A DNA stretch of 64,000 bases, from NCBI RefSeq assembly GCF_014203235.1, contig NZ_JACHIN010000011.1:337257-401256 (forward strand), read 5' to 3'. Positions 8,236 to 16,765 of the stretch are shown here, piece by piece (the stretch's first letter is position 1; each line of letters opens with the position of its first letter). Position numbers and translations under genes: made by a program. The notes beneath the pieces were generated by a model. That model searched no databases. It was not told the origin of the DNA and saw only the letters and a program-made list of their open reading frames with translations. This DNA is from Nonomuraea endophytica. Lineage in GTDB: Bacteria > Actinomycetota > Actinomycetes > Streptosporangiales > Streptosporangiaceae.

Positions 8236-9879
8236 ATGACAAGAGTCCTGGTCAGCGGGGCGACCGGCACGATCGGCCGTCCGCTGGTGAGCCAGCTTCA
8301 AGAAGCGGGCGCCGACGTGCGCACGGTGACGAGAGAACTGACCGACCCGGCCGCGCTGGCGGCGGCGCTCGACGGTGTGGACGCGGTGTTCCTGTTGTGG
8401 CCGTTCGCGTCGGCCGAGGGTGCTCGTGAGGTGCTGGAACTGGTCGGGGCGCGGCGGGTGGTCTATCTGTCCTCGGCCGCCGCCCGGCCGTACGAGGTGG
8501 AGATCGAGCGTCTGGTCGCCCGGACCGCGCGGGAGTGGACGGTGCTGCGCCCGCACGCGTTCGCGGCCAACACGTTGCGCTGGGCCGAGCAGGTCCGGGC
8601 GGGGGTCGTGCGGCAGCCGTACGGGGAGGCGAGGTTCGCTCCCCTTCACGAGCGGGACATCGCGGCCGTCGCGGTACGGGCGCTGCTCGGCGACGGCCAC
8701 GACGGCGCGGTCTACACGCTGACCGGGCCCCGGTCGCTCACCCAGCGGGAGCAGGCGCTGGCGATCGGCGCCGCGATCGGGCGGCCGGTGCGCTGGGCGG
8801 AGGAGCCCCCGGCCGAGGCGCGGGAACGGATGCTCGGGCTGGGGTGGCCGGCGCCCGCCGTGGACGGGATGCTGCGCGCGCTCGCCGCGCCCGGCCCGGT
8901 CCCGACCAGAACCGTGGAGGAGGTCACGGGGGTGCCCGCGAGCACGTTCGAGACCTGGGCGAACGAGCACGCCGCGGACTTTCTCGCCACCATGCGGGCC
9001 GCCCGCGTCCACGAGTACGGCGACGCCTCGGTGATCTCGCTGGAGGAGGTGCCGGTGCCTCGGCCGGGTCCCGGCGAGGTGCTCGTCGAGGTGGCCGCGA
9101 CGTCGTTCAACCCGTCGGAGGTCGGGCTGCGGATGGGGCTGCTGGGTGACACGCTCGGCATCACGTTGCCGCACACGCTCGGCTGGGACGTCGCGGGGAC
9201 CGTGATCACCGGGGCGGGCGGCCTGTCCCCCGGCGACCGGGTGATCGGGCTGATCGACGGGGCGGCGGCCGAGTACGCGGTCGCCAGGGCCGACATGCTG
9301 GTCAGGGCGCCGGAGCGGATCCCGCTGGCGGACGCGGCGGCGGTGCCGGTGGCGGGGCTCACCGCGTGGCAGGCGGTCTTCGAGCACGCCCGGATCGGGC
9401 CCGGCAGCCGGGTGCTGATCAACGGGGCCGGGGGCGGGGTCGGGCTGTTCGCGGTGCAGCTGGCCAAGCACGCGGGGGCGTACGTGGTGGCCACCGCGAG
9501 CCCGCGCAGTGCCGCCGCGATGCTCGCGCTGGGCGCCGACGAGGTCGTCGACTACACCACTGCTCCCCTGCCGTCCGGCAACGACGTGCTGATCAACCTG
9601 GTGGCCGAGCTGCCCGCCTCGGTGACGCGGCTGGCCGAGGAGTTCGTGTCGGTCACCCGGCCGATCGAGCATCCACAGGCCGTTCACTTCGTGGCCCGCA
9701 ACGATCCGGGTCAGCTGGCCGAGCTGGTGGCGCTGATCGACAAGGGCGTGGTGGACGTCGAGGTGGACGCCCGGCCGCTGGCGGCGCTGGCGGACCTGCA
9801 CCGTGCGGCCGAGCGCGGGAATGTCCGGGGAAAGGTCACGGTGAATATGGACGCCGTTGAGAGAGCGCGTTCTCAATAA
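8236..9879 (+). CDS. Fusion of an NmrA-like SDR with an MDR quinone oxidoreductase/alcohol dehydrogenase
   Basis: About 547 residues. The N-terminal half (1-255) is an atypical SDR with the nucleotide motif GATGTIG near residue 9, as in NmrA/NAD(P)-binding proteins. At about residue 260 a second protein begins with MRAARVHEYGDAS, the usual first residues of a stand-alone zinc-independent MDR. It continues with GEVLVEVAATSFNPSE, GDRVIGL and the NADP motif GAGGGVGLFAVQLAKH. No stop separates the halves. Both halves look complete, so the protein may carry out two linked redox steps or be a fusion of neighbouring genes. ATG 8236 is chosen because it begins the SDR core; the upstream in-frame start at 8200 adds 12 residues without family resemblance. 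Divergent from the AraC gene. Confidence 0.85.
   Translation: MTRVLVSGATGTIGRPLVSQLQEAGADVRTVTRELTDPAALAAALDGVDAVFLLWPFASAEGAREVLELVGARRVVYLSSAAARPYEVEIERLVARTAREWTVLRPHAFAANTLRWAEQVRAGVVRQPYGEARFAPLHERDIAAVAVRALLGDGHDGAVYTLTGPRSLTQREQALAIGAAIGRPVRWAEEPPAEARERMLGLGWPAPAVDGMLRALAAPGPVPTRTVEEVTGVPASTFETWANEHAADFLATMRAARVHEYGDASVISLEEVPVPRPGPGEVLVEVAATSFNPSEVGLRMGLLGDTLGITLPHTLGWDVAGTVITGAGGLSPGDRVIGLIDGAAAEYAVARADMLVRAPERIPLADAAAVPVAGLTAWQAVFEHARIGPGSRVLINGAGGGVGLFAVQLAKHAGAYVVATASPRSAAAMLALGADEVVDYTTAPLPSGNDVLINLVAELPASVTRLAEEFVSVTRPIEHPQAVHFVARNDPGQLAELVALIDKGVVDVEVDARPLAALADLHRAAERGNVRGKVTVNMDAVERARSQ
9857..9876. terminator. Inverted repeat at the end of the SDR-MDR gene
   Basis: TTGAGA-8 nt-TCTCAA overlaps the SDR-MDR stop region and lies just before the end of the convergent GH16 gene, so it may act as a two-way terminator. 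No T tract follows. The core also partly resembles the operator at 11196-11213. Confidence 0.35.
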
Positions 9880-9882
9880 GCA

Positions 9883-11127
9883 TTAACGCGCCCAGCGTTG
9901 ATTGGCTCCGCCCGAGCAGTCCCAGATCTGCAGCCGGGTGCCGTTGGCCGAGCTCGCCCCGGTCGCGTCGAGGCACTTGTTGGCCTGAGGGTTGACGATC
10001 TGGCCGGTGCCGGTGTTGAACGTCCACCGCTGGGCGCCGGTGCCGTTGCAGTCGTACAACTGCACGGGCGTGCCGTTGGCGGTGCCGGCGGAGGTGACGT
10101 CCATGCACTTGCCGAGCGCGCGCACGGAGCCGTCGCCGTTCCACGACCAGTTCTGCGCGCCCGAGCCGTTGCAGTCCCAGAGCTGCACGGCGGTGCCGTT
10201 GGCCGGGTTGGCGCCCGCGACGTCGACGCACTTGCCGCCGATGCCGGTGATCTGGCCGCCACCGCCGCCCGTGGGCGGGGCGTAGACGCGGACGTAGTCG
10301 ACGGTCATCGTCTGCGGGAACGTGGTGGTGGCGTCGGGGTAGCCGGGCCAGTGCCCGCCGACGGCCACGTTCATGATCATGAAGAACGGATGGTCGAAGA
10401 CCCAGCGGTTGCCGCCGAGGCTGGCGGGCGTGCGCCGCTGATACTCGTTGCCGTCGACGTACCAGATGATCAGGTTCGGCGACCAGTCGACGGTGAAGGT
10501 GTGGAAGGCGTCGGCGAACGCGCCGCTGATCGAGTACGCGGCGCCGATGCCCGCGCCGCCGGAGTAGCCGGGACCGTGGAGGGTGCCGTGAACGGTGCTG
10601 GGCTCGCGGCCGATGTTCTCCATGATGTCGATCTCGCCGCTGTTGGGCCAGCCGACCGAGCCGATGTCGTTGCCGAGCATCCAGAAGGCCGGCCAGATGC
10701 CCTGACCTCGGGGAACCCTCAGGCGCGCCTCGAACCGGCCGTAGGCGCGGGTGAAGGTGGCGGCGGTCAGTAATCGGGCCGAGGTGTACTGGCAGGTCCC
10801 GTAGTGGCACTGGTAGTTGGCGGGGTTCTCCCGGCGGGCGGTGATCACCAGGTTGCCGCCGCCGTCCATGGCGGCGTTACGGGTGCTGTTGGTGTAGTAC
10901 TGCTGCTCGTTGTTGCCCCAGCCGCTGCCGCCGATGTCGAAGCGCCACTTCGACTGGTCGACGGCGCTGCCGGCGGATCCGTTGAACTCGTCGGACCAGA
11001 CCAGCGGTCCGGGGGCGGGAGCGGCGGCGGCGGTCGCGCTCGTGGCCATGGGGGCGAGCGTCGCGAGGAGGGTGGTGAGGGCGGCGCCGATGGCGAGCGC
11101 CATTCTTGAACGGGGGGTGTGATCCAT
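9883..11127 (-). CDS. Secreted GH16 endo-beta-1,3-glucanase with C-terminal ricin-type (CBM13) domain
   Basis: 414 residues. Signal peptide about 1-38 (positive start, hydrophobic stretch, Ala-rich cleavage region). GH16 catalytic domain about 45-285 with the hallmark GEIDIMENIG, whose two Glu residues are nucleophile and acid/base, in the laminarinase form of the motif. A Gly-rich linker (TGGGGG) leads to a ricin-B/CBM13 trefoil about 292-414 with three subdomains, each with a CxD motif and a QxW-like end (AQNWSW, AQRWTF, NQRWAR). Likely cleaves beta-1,3- or mixed-linked glucans outside the cell. TTAGGAAA provides the ribosome site before ATG 11127. A perfect palindrome 69 bp upstream suggests control by a sugar-responsive LacI-type repressor. 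Confidence 0.93.
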   Translation of the reverse strand: MDHTPRSRMALAIGAALTTLLATLAPMATSATAAAAPAPGPLVWSDEFNGSAGSAVDQSKWRFDIGGSGWGNNEQQYYTNSTRNAAMDGGGNLVITARRENPANYQCHYGTCQYTSARLLTAATFTRAYGRFEARLRVPRGQGIWPAFWMLGNDIGSVGWPNSGEIDIMENIGREPSTVHGTLHGPGYSGGAGIGAAYSISGAFADAFHTFTVDWSPNLIIWYVDGNEYQRRTPASLGGNRWVFDHPFFMIMNVAVGGHWPGYPDATTTFPQTMTVDYVRVYAPPTGGGGGQITGIGGKCVDVAGANPANGTAVQLWDCNGSGAQNWSWNGDGSVRALGKCMDVTSAGTANGTPVQLYDCNGTGAQRWTFNTGTGQIVNPQANKCLDATGASSANGTRLQIWDCSGGANQRWAR

Positions 11128-11160
11128 TCGGGTTTCCTAACCGGATTCACAGAAATGGAT

Positions 11161-12045
11161 TTACCCGAGACTGTCCGGCACGACAAGCCCGCTGTCAAGA
11201 GAGCGCTCTCTTGCAGAGAATTCAGTGGGCCAGGCCAGGTTGTCGACAGCCAGGAACGCCTCACCGGCCACGGTCGCCGGGGTCACCCCGGTGAACCCCA
11301 TGACGTCCCGATGCAGGTGGGACTGGTCGGCGTAGCCCATCTCCGCCGCGACCACGGCCGCGCCTTCACCCGCGACCAGCCGGTGGGCCGCTTGGTCGAA
11401 GCGGACCAGTTTGGCGGCGCGCTTGGGCGGCAGCCCGATCTGGGCACGGAAGCGCGACCACAACCGTTTACGGCTCCAGCCGACCTCGGCCGCCAGGCCG
11501 TCGATCCGCGCCAGGCCACGCCCGCCGACGATCCGCTGCCAGGCCCTGGCCACCTCCGGATCGACGCGCGCCCCCGCCTCGAACCGGCGGGCGAGCAGCA
11601 CGTCGATCAGCGTGAAGCGATCCTCCCAGGAGGAGACGCCGCCCAGCCGCTCAAGTGTCCGCGACGCCTCTCGTCCCCACAGCTCGCCCAGAGCCACGGC
11701 GGCGCCGTCCAGCTCGGCCGGGGAGACGCCCAGGACCGCGCGGGCGACCAGCGGCGACAGCCGTACCTGCACGCACTCGACGTTCTCGCCGCGCGCCCAG
11801 ACCGCGCCTCCGGTCCCGAAGCCCGGTCCGGCGACGATGCTTCCGCCCTGCCGTCCGGCGGCGTGGTCCAGGATGGGCGAGCCGCTGCCGAACTCCAGCA
11901 GCAGCGTCACGGCCGGGTGCGGGACCATCCGGAGCGCGTCCAGGTCACCGACCCGGAAACCGGCCATGGTGACACCGGCCACCCGGCTGGGCCGCCGCGG
12001 GACCGCGACCTCCCACCTGGCCGCACCGTGCACGAACGTCCCCAC
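11161..12045 (-). CDS. AraC-family transcriptional regulator
   Basis: 294 residues. The C-terminal half has an AraC-type double helix-turn-helix (LAAEVGWSRKRLWSRFRAQI; AAEMGYADQSHLHRDVMGFTGV). The N-terminal domain (about 1-150) resembles the DUF6597/AraC effector domain of actinobacterial regulators (VTLLLEFGSG; CVQVRLSPLVARAVLG). Its 3' end contains a palindrome likely belonging to the downstream GH16 gene, 33 bp away on the same strand. Divergent from the alpha/beta hydrolase at 12122, which it may regulate (inference). Confidence 0.88.
   Translation of the reverse strand: MGTFVHGAARWEVAVPRRPSRVAGVTMAGFRVGDLDALRMVPHPAVTLLLEFGSGSPILDHAAGRQGGSIVAGPGFGTGGAVWARGENVECVQVRLSPLVARAVLGVSPAELDGAAVALGELWGREASRTLERLGGVSSWEDRFTLIDVLLARRFEAGARVDPEVARAWQRIVGGRGLARIDGLAAEVGWSRKRLWSRFRAQIGLPPKRAAKLVRFDQAAHRLVAGEGAAVVAAEMGYADQSHLHRDVMGFTGVTPATVAGEAFLAVDNLAWPTEFSARERSLDSGLVVPDSLG
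11196..11213. promoter_or_regulatory. Perfect 18-bp palindrome, LacI-type operator candidate for GH16
   Basis: CAAGAGAGCGCTCTCTTG is its own reverse complement and has the central GAGCGCTC typical of LacI-family operators in actinomycetes (compare the CebR box core GGGAGCGCTCCC). It lies 69-86 bp upstream of the GH16 start, inside the 3' coding end of the AraC gene. Confidence 0.65.
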
Positions 12046-12121
12046 CGCCCCATGCTACGGCGGCCCGGTTGGGGAACATTCGTCCAAGACGGCGCCGTGT
12101 GCCGGGGGCGACAGTGAGCTC

Positions 12122-12913
12122 ATGACCGATTTCTTTGACGACGGCGACCTCCACGTGTGCCAGGACGGCCCACGCGACGCCCCGGCGCTCCTGCTCATTC
12201 ATGGATCCGCGTCCTCGTCCCGCTCCTGGGACTCGCTGGTTCCGCTGCTGACCGGGTCCCATCACGTCATCCGGATCGACCTGCTCGGCCACGGCCGATC
12301 GGCCAAGCCGGACGACGTCAGCTACGCCACCGCCGACCAGGCCCGCCGGGTCGGGGCGACCCTGGACCGGCTCGGCGTCGAGCACGCCGTCGTGGCCGGT
12401 CACTCCAGCGGCGGCGTGGTCGCCACCGCGCTGGCCGAACAGCGTCCCGGCCTGGTGGACGCGCTCGTGCTGATCAACACCGGCCCCAGCCTGGACGCCT
12501 TCATCGCCTCGGAGTCCGCCGCCATCAACCCTGCGCCGTGGCCGCCGGCCGACGAGCAGATCCGCCGGTTCGCCAGCACCGGCTTCAGCCGCCCGGGTTA
12601 CGAGGTCCCCCGGGAACTCCTGGACGAGGTACGCGCCATGACGTACTACTCGCTCGTCGCGACGATGCGGGCGACGACCGAATACCTGCGCCAGAAGGCG
12701 CTCCCGGACCGGCTGGCGCCCCTCGGCAAGCCACTCCTGGTGATCTTCGGGGCGGACGACCGCAGATGGCGGTCCGCATCGGCCGACGACTACCGCGTCG
12801 TCCCGGGTGCGCGGGTCGAGATGCTGCCCGGTCTCGGGCACTCGCCGATCCTGGAGGACCCGGCGCGGACCGCCGTTCCCCTGCTGGCCTTCACCGCGGC
12901 TCAGAGGAAGTAG
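12122..12913 (+). CDS. Alpha/beta-fold hydrolase
   Basis: 263 residues. Classical alpha/beta hydrolase: oxyanion segment LLIHGSASSSRSW, DLLGHGRS, nucleophile elbow GHSSGG (Ser about 101), an acid after the sixth strand (FGADDRRW) and the catalytic His in GLGHSPILEDP. Substrate unknown; similar enzymes include haloperoxidase-like and ester hydrolases. ATG 12122 is chosen because the family N-terminus begins here; the longer upstream frame overlaps the divergent AraC gene. Its last 13 bases overlap the convergent cupin gene. Confidence 0.88.
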   Translation: MTDFFDDGDLHVCQDGPRDAPALLLIHGSASSSRSWDSLVPLLTGSHHVIRIDLLGHGRSAKPDDVSYATADQARRVGATLDRLGVEHAVVAGHSSGGVVATALAEQRPGLVDALVLINTGPSLDAFIASESAAINPAPWPPADEQIRRFASTGFSRPGYEVPRELLDEVRAMTYYSLVATMRATTEYLRQKALPDRLAPLGKPLLVIFGADDRRWRSASADDYRVVPGARVEMLPGLGHSPILEDPARTAVPLLAFTAAQRK

Positions 12914-13392
12914 CTGTCGTGGTCGACGAGGAACTGGGCGCGTTCGGCGTCGGTGAGGTCGCCCAGCAGGGTGATCCCTTCGAAGTATTCCTCTCGGGGC
13001 GCGCCCGGGGCGAACAGCATCAGCATGGACGCCGGCTCCCCCGACTCGTTGCGGAAGGCGTGTAGCCCGCCGACCGGGACGTAGAGATAGTCGCCGGAGA
13101 CGGCGTCGATCCAGCGTTCGCCGTCGAACAGCCGCATGGTGCCGGACAGGATGAAGAACGACTCCGACATCGCCTTGTGGAAGTGGGTGCCGGGTCCGCC
13201 GAATTTCGGCCCCATGTCCACCCGGTACAGGCCGTACTCCCCTCCGGTGGAGGCGGTGGTGGACAGGTAGTGGTAGCTGGTCTCGCCGCCGGTGCCGGGT
13301 CCCGAGACGAAGTCGGGTGCGGCGGTGGAGCGCCGGAACTGGGCGTTGACCTCGCCCCGGTCGCCGAAGTAGCGGGGGTCCGGGTAGGACAT
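12901..13392 (-). CDS. Cupin-domain protein
   Basis: 163 residues with a single cupin barrel. Motif 1 is FGGPGTHFHKAMSESFFILSG (metal ligands His, His, Glu) and motif 2 is YLYVPVGGLHAFRN (His). Small cupins of this type bind a metal and may act as isomerases, dioxygenases or sensors; the substrate is unknown. ATG 13392 starts two bases after the stop of the upstream hydrolase, so the two are probably translated together. Confidence 0.85.
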   Translation of the reverse strand: MSYPDPRYFGDRGEVNAQFRRSTAAPDFVSGPGTGGETSYHYLSTTASTGGEYGLYRVDMGPKFGGPGTHFHKAMSESFFILSGTMRLFDGERWIDAVSGDYLYVPVGGLHAFRNESGEPASMLMLFAPGAPREEYFEGITLLGDLTDAERAQFLVDHDSYFL

Positions 13393-13394
13393 CG

Positions 13395-14183
13395 CTAGTC
13401 CCCCTCGGCGAGGAAGCCGCGGGTGAGGCCGACCAGCCCGCTGGGGTCGGCGAACCAGTCCATGTGTCCCTGCCCCGGCACCTCGACCAGGCGGCTGCCC
13501 GCGATGGCCCGGTGCAGTTGCCGCGAGCCCTCCATCGGGATCATGGCGTCGGCGCCGAGCCCGATGACCAGGGTGGGAGCGGTGATGGCGGGCAGCAGGT
13601 CCCGGATGTCCACGCGCGCCCCGAGCTCGACCTGGCGCTCCATCCCGGCGGGCGGCCACGCGTCGGCTTGGGAGGCGGCGAGCCCGTCGTGGCCGAAGGA
13701 GTCCAGGGCCGCCGCGCTGAACCCGGTCAGGGCGGAGAACCGCTTCAGCAGGTCCCGGTCGGTCTCCAGCAGCCTGCGCCAGGTCTCGAAGTAGAAGGCG
13801 TCACGGGGTCCGGTCGAATGCGCCCACCCGCCGACCAGCACCAGCCTGCGTACCAGGGCGGGCCTGGTCGCGGCGACGGCCGCGGCGGCGACCGCGCCCA
13901 GCGAGAAGCCGAGCAGGTCCACCGGGCCGGTTCCGGCCGCTTCGATGGAGGCGGCGACCTGGTCGGCGATCAGTTCGACGGTCAGCTCAGAGCCGTCGTC
14001 CTCGGTCTGGCCGCTGCCGCTGAAGTTGGGGCGGATCACCGTGCGGGTGTCCGCGAAGTGCGGCACGACGTTGCCGAAGACCTTGTCGGCGTCACCGCCG
14101 GTGCCGTGCACCAGGGCCAGGCCCGGCCCGTCGCCGTCTACCTCGTAGTGAACCTTCGAACCCCGGACGGAGGTGAAAGGCAT
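13395..14183 (-). CDS. Alpha/beta-fold hydrolase
   Basis: 262 residues. Hydrolase landmarks: LALVHGTGGDADKVF, NFSGSGQT, nucleophile elbow GFSLGA (Ser), IGLGADAMIPMEGS, and a late His in GQGHMDW. The order resembles other alpha/beta hydrolases that follow a MarR regulator. ATG 14183 is preceded by GGGGG; an in-frame TTG at 14192 would add three residues. First gene of a two-gene minus-strand operon with the cupin, divergent from marR. Confidence 0.87.
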   Translation of the reverse strand: MPFTSVRGSKVHYEVDGDGPGLALVHGTGGDADKVFGNVVPHFADTRTVIRPNFSGSGQTEDDGSELTVELIADQVAASIEAAGTGPVDLLGFSLGAVAAAAVAATRPALVRRLVLVGGWAHSTGPRDAFYFETWRRLLETDRDLLKRFSALTGFSAAALDSFGHDGLAASQADAWPPAGMERQVELGARVDIRDLLPAITAPTLVIGLGADAMIPMEGSRQLHRAIAGSRLVEVPGQGHMDWFADPSGLVGLTRGFLAEGD

Positions 14184-14227
14184 GTGGATCAACCCCCAGA
14201 AAGGCGATAGCTGATAAGATGAGTGCT

Positions 14228-14256
14228 AAGATAATGAGCGGTTACGTGAGTGTCAA
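14228..14256 (-). promoter_or_regulatory. Sigma70-like promoter of the hydrolase-cupin operon
   Basis: Minus-strand TTGACA (14256-14251), 17-bp spacer, TATCTT (14233-14228), followed by the hydrolase start. Motifs of the form ATGAG(C/T)G recur at 14219, 14234 and 14261 around it and could be half-sites for the divergent MarR protein. Confidence 0.65.
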
Positions 14257-14290
14257 GTAGATGAGCGCTCGCCTATTTTGAGGAGTCGTC

Positions 14291-14800
14291 ATGGCCGACG
14301 CGGTGGACGCGGTGCTGGAGCAGTGGCGCCGGGAGCGTCCCGACATCGACATCTGGCCGGTCGGCATCGTCGGCCGGCTCATGCGGCTGTCGCGGATGTG
14401 GGACATGTCGATCAAGGAGGTGCTGGCCAAGCACGGCCTCGAACCCGGCGAGTTCGACGTCCTGTCGACGCTGCGGCGTTCGGGCGAGCCGTACGAGCTG
14501 ACCGCGGGGACCTTCCTCAAGGTCTCCCTGGTCACCACCGGGGCGATCACCCTGCGGGTGGACAAGATGCAGGACAAGGGCCTGGTCACCCGGGTACGCG
14601 ACACCGCCGACCGCCGCTCGGTCAAGATCCGCCTCACCCCGCACGGCCTGGAGGTCATCGACCGGGTGCTGCCCGAGCACATCGCCAACCAGGCCCGCCT
14701 GCTGCAGTCCCTGGACGAGGAGCACCGCGACCAGTTCGCCGCGATCATGTCGGGGTTGCTGCAGTCCTACGGCGACACCCCGTCCACCACCACCCCCTGA
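14291..14800 (+). CDS. MarR-family transcriptional regulator
   Basis: 169 residues with the MarR winged helix: FDVLSTLRRSGEPYELT, then SLVTTGAITLRVDKMQDKGL and the wing TRVRDTADRRSVKIRLTPHG. GAGGAG lies just before ATG 14291. Divergent from the hydrolase-cupin operon; the shared 107-bp region with repeated ATGAGCG-like motifs suggests it represses both directions (inference from the usual MarR arrangement). Confidence 0.92.
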   Translation: MADAVDAVLEQWRRERPDIDIWPVGIVGRLMRLSRMWDMSIKEVLAKHGLEPGEFDVLSTLRRSGEPYELTAGTFLKVSLVTTGAITLRVDKMQDKGLVTRVRDTADRRSVKIRLTPHGLEVIDRVLPEHIANQARLLQSLDEEHRDQFAAIMSGLLQSYGDTPSTTTP

Positions 14801-14807
14801 CCGGGGG
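14793..14807 (+). terminator. Rho-independent-like terminator of marR
   Basis: CCCCC-TGACC-GGGGG, with the marR TGA stop inside the loop, followed by CTTTATTCT. Confidence 0.5.
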
Positions 14808-14815
14808 CTTTATTC

Positions 14816-14928
14816 TGGACTCCATAGATAGTCTCCAACAGGGCTTGCGACAGTGCGTCAGATGACGGGATGATCCCGGCATGAGGAGCCATGTCCGGAG
14901 CAATATCCTCTGGAGTCCATCAATAGTG
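14816..14928. repeat. Direct repeat pair upstream of the secreted EEP gene
   Basis: TGGACTCCATAGATAGTC at 14816 and TGGAGTCCATCAATAGTG at 14911 agree at 14 of 18 positions. Each begins with a nine-base palindromic core TGGA-C/G-TCCA. They lie 54-165 bp upstream of the gene at 14982 and could be a pair of regulator sites. Confidence 0.4.
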
Positions 14929-14981
14929 GGCAGCAGCCCGACGGTCCTCGGAACCTCCCCTCGACCTCTCGCCGCGAAGGA

Positions 14982-16763
14982 ATGCCCGTGCGCGTCTTAA
15001 CCCCTCCCCTGGCCGTCGCCGTGGCCCTGGCCGGACTGCTCGCCGCCACCACCCCCGCCACCGCCGACCGGGGATCCAAGCCCGGCTACCGCCTCGACTG
15101 CGACGGCAGCACCTGCACCGTGGTCGCCACCGCCAGGCCCAAGCCCCACCGTGTGCAGGAGTTCGTCACCACCGTCAGAAGCGGTGAGCAGGTGTGGGCG
15201 CGCGACACCCTCTACAGCCGTGACGGACGCGTCCGCAGCCGCCCCTTCACGCTCCCCCAGCAAGACGTCACGGTCGACGTCTCCGTCACCTCCCTGCCGG
15301 AGAACCACGTGGGCACGCCGCTCCGGCTGATGTCGTGGAACCTCTTCGTCGGCGGGACGTTCGACCGCAAGGAGACCACCGGCGAGAACCTCGCCCAGAT
15401 GATCGACTACATGAACGAGGTCAACCCCGACGTCTTCTTCGTGGTCGAGGGGTACGGCTCCGGCCAGAAGATCCTCGACGGGCTGAACGCCGGGCGGCGG
15501 CCGGACGACCGGTACTCCGGCGTGCAGCTCACCCAGCCGCAGGACTACAGCGTCAACGGCGACAACCTGTGGCTCTACACCAAGCTCAAGATCGAGAAGG
15601 TCTACCCGCGCTACGCCGACGCCGACATCTCCTCCTTCAACCTCGGCGGCGCCCGCCTCGGCCTGCCCAACGGCAAACACGTCCACGCGTTCAGCCTGTG
15701 GACCTGGCACGACGGCTGGGCGTACGGCGACACCCATGACGCGGCCGTGCAGAACACCCACGGCCTGCCCCGCACCAAGACCACCGAGCAGATCCTGGAG
15801 GGCGACCACTTCCGCCGGGTCGCGATGGGCAAGGCCATCCTGGAGAAGGCCATCCCGTCCTTCATCGGCGACGACGACGCCCCCGTCCTCATGGGCGGCG
15901 ACCTCAACGCGCAGTCGCACCTGGACTGGACCGAGCAGTTCGCCAACGCTCCTGGTCACGGCGGGGTGGTGCTGCCCTGGCCGTACACCAAGCAGTACAG
16001 CGACGCCGGTTTCCTCGACACCTTCCGCTACGCCAACCCCGACGCCGGACGTTACCCCGGCCGCACGTGGAGCCCGTTCCACGGCATGGGCGCCATTCCC
16101 GGCCGCATCGACTACGTCTTCGCCCGGGGCAAGGACGTCCGGGTGCTGGGCTCCCGCGCCGACGTCGAGCGCCTCCCCCGCCACCAGCAGTCGCCGCTCA
16201 ACCGGCCGTACCCCTTCTACTCCGACCACGGCTCGGTCGTCACCGACATCCTGATCCGCGGCAAGGGGCGGGGACCCGACCGCACACCCGTCAGCGAGCA
16301 GCCCGGCAAGGGGCGCGACATCTGGCCCGCGGCGCCCGCCGGCCGCCGTGTCCCGCCCGCCGAGCTGACCGCCACCGCCAGCACGTTCAAGCCCGGCATC
16401 GGCGATCCGGCCAGGGCCGTGGACGGCAACCTGACCACGGACTTCCACTCCGACTACCCGGTGGTGCCGCCGCAGCCGCACACCATCACCGTCGACCTGG
16501 GCCGGGTCAGGAATCTGTCCGCCGTACGCTTCCAGCCCAAGCTCCGGGTCAACATGAACGGCACCATCCTTGAGGGCATGGTGCAGGTCAGCGATGACGG
16601 CGTCACGTTCAGGGACGTCAAGCGGGTCACGTGGCCGCGCATGACCGCGCCCAACGACGTCCTTCTGGACGGCGTCGCGGCCCGGTACATCCGGCTGCGC
16701 AGTGACTACAGCCTCGGCGGCGCCTCCGCCCTGGCCGAGATCATCCCTTACGAGAACGCCTGA
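14982..16763 (+). CDS. Secreted endonuclease/exonuclease/phosphatase-fold protein with C-terminal F5/8 type C domain
   Basis: 593 residues. Signal peptide about 1-28. An EEP (DNase I-like) domain runs about 105-430: LRLMSWNLF opens it, VFFVVEGYG holds the metal-binding Glu, VLMGGDLNAQSHLDW the Asp/Asn pair, IPGRIDYVFARG the Asp, and YSDHGSVVTDIL the final catalytic Asp-His. Residues about 455-593 form a discoidin (F5/8 type C) carbohydrate-binding domain. It probably hydrolyses phosphodiesters outside the cell; nuclease and sphingomyelinase-like activity cannot be told apart by eye. Convergent with the truncated permease gene, 2 bp away. Confidence 0.88.
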   Translation: MPVRVLTPPLAVAVALAGLLAATTPATADRGSKPGYRLDCDGSTCTVVATARPKPHRVQEFVTTVRSGEQVWARDTLYSRDGRVRSRPFTLPQQDVTVDVSVTSLPENHVGTPLRLMSWNLFVGGTFDRKETTGENLAQMIDYMNEVNPDVFFVVEGYGSGQKILDGLNAGRRPDDRYSGVQLTQPQDYSVNGDNLWLYTKLKIEKVYPRYADADISSFNLGGARLGLPNGKHVHAFSLWTWHDGWAYGDTHDAAVQNTHGLPRTKTTEQILEGDHFRRVAMGKAILEKAIPSFIGDDDAPVLMGGDLNAQSHLDWTEQFANAPGHGGVVLPWPYTKQYSDAGFLDTFRYANPDAGRYPGRTWSPFHGMGAIPGRIDYVFARGKDVRVLGSRADVERLPRHQQSPLNRPYPFYSDHGSVVTDILIRGKGRGPDRTPVSEQPGKGRDIWPAAPAGRRVPPAELTATASTFKPGIGDPARAVDGNLTTDFHSDYPVVPPQPHTITVDLGRVRNLSAVRFQPKLRVNMNGTILEGMVQVSDDGVTFRDVKRVTWPRMTAPNDVLLDGVAARYIRLRSDYSLGGASALAEIIPYENA

Positions 16764-16765
16764 GG

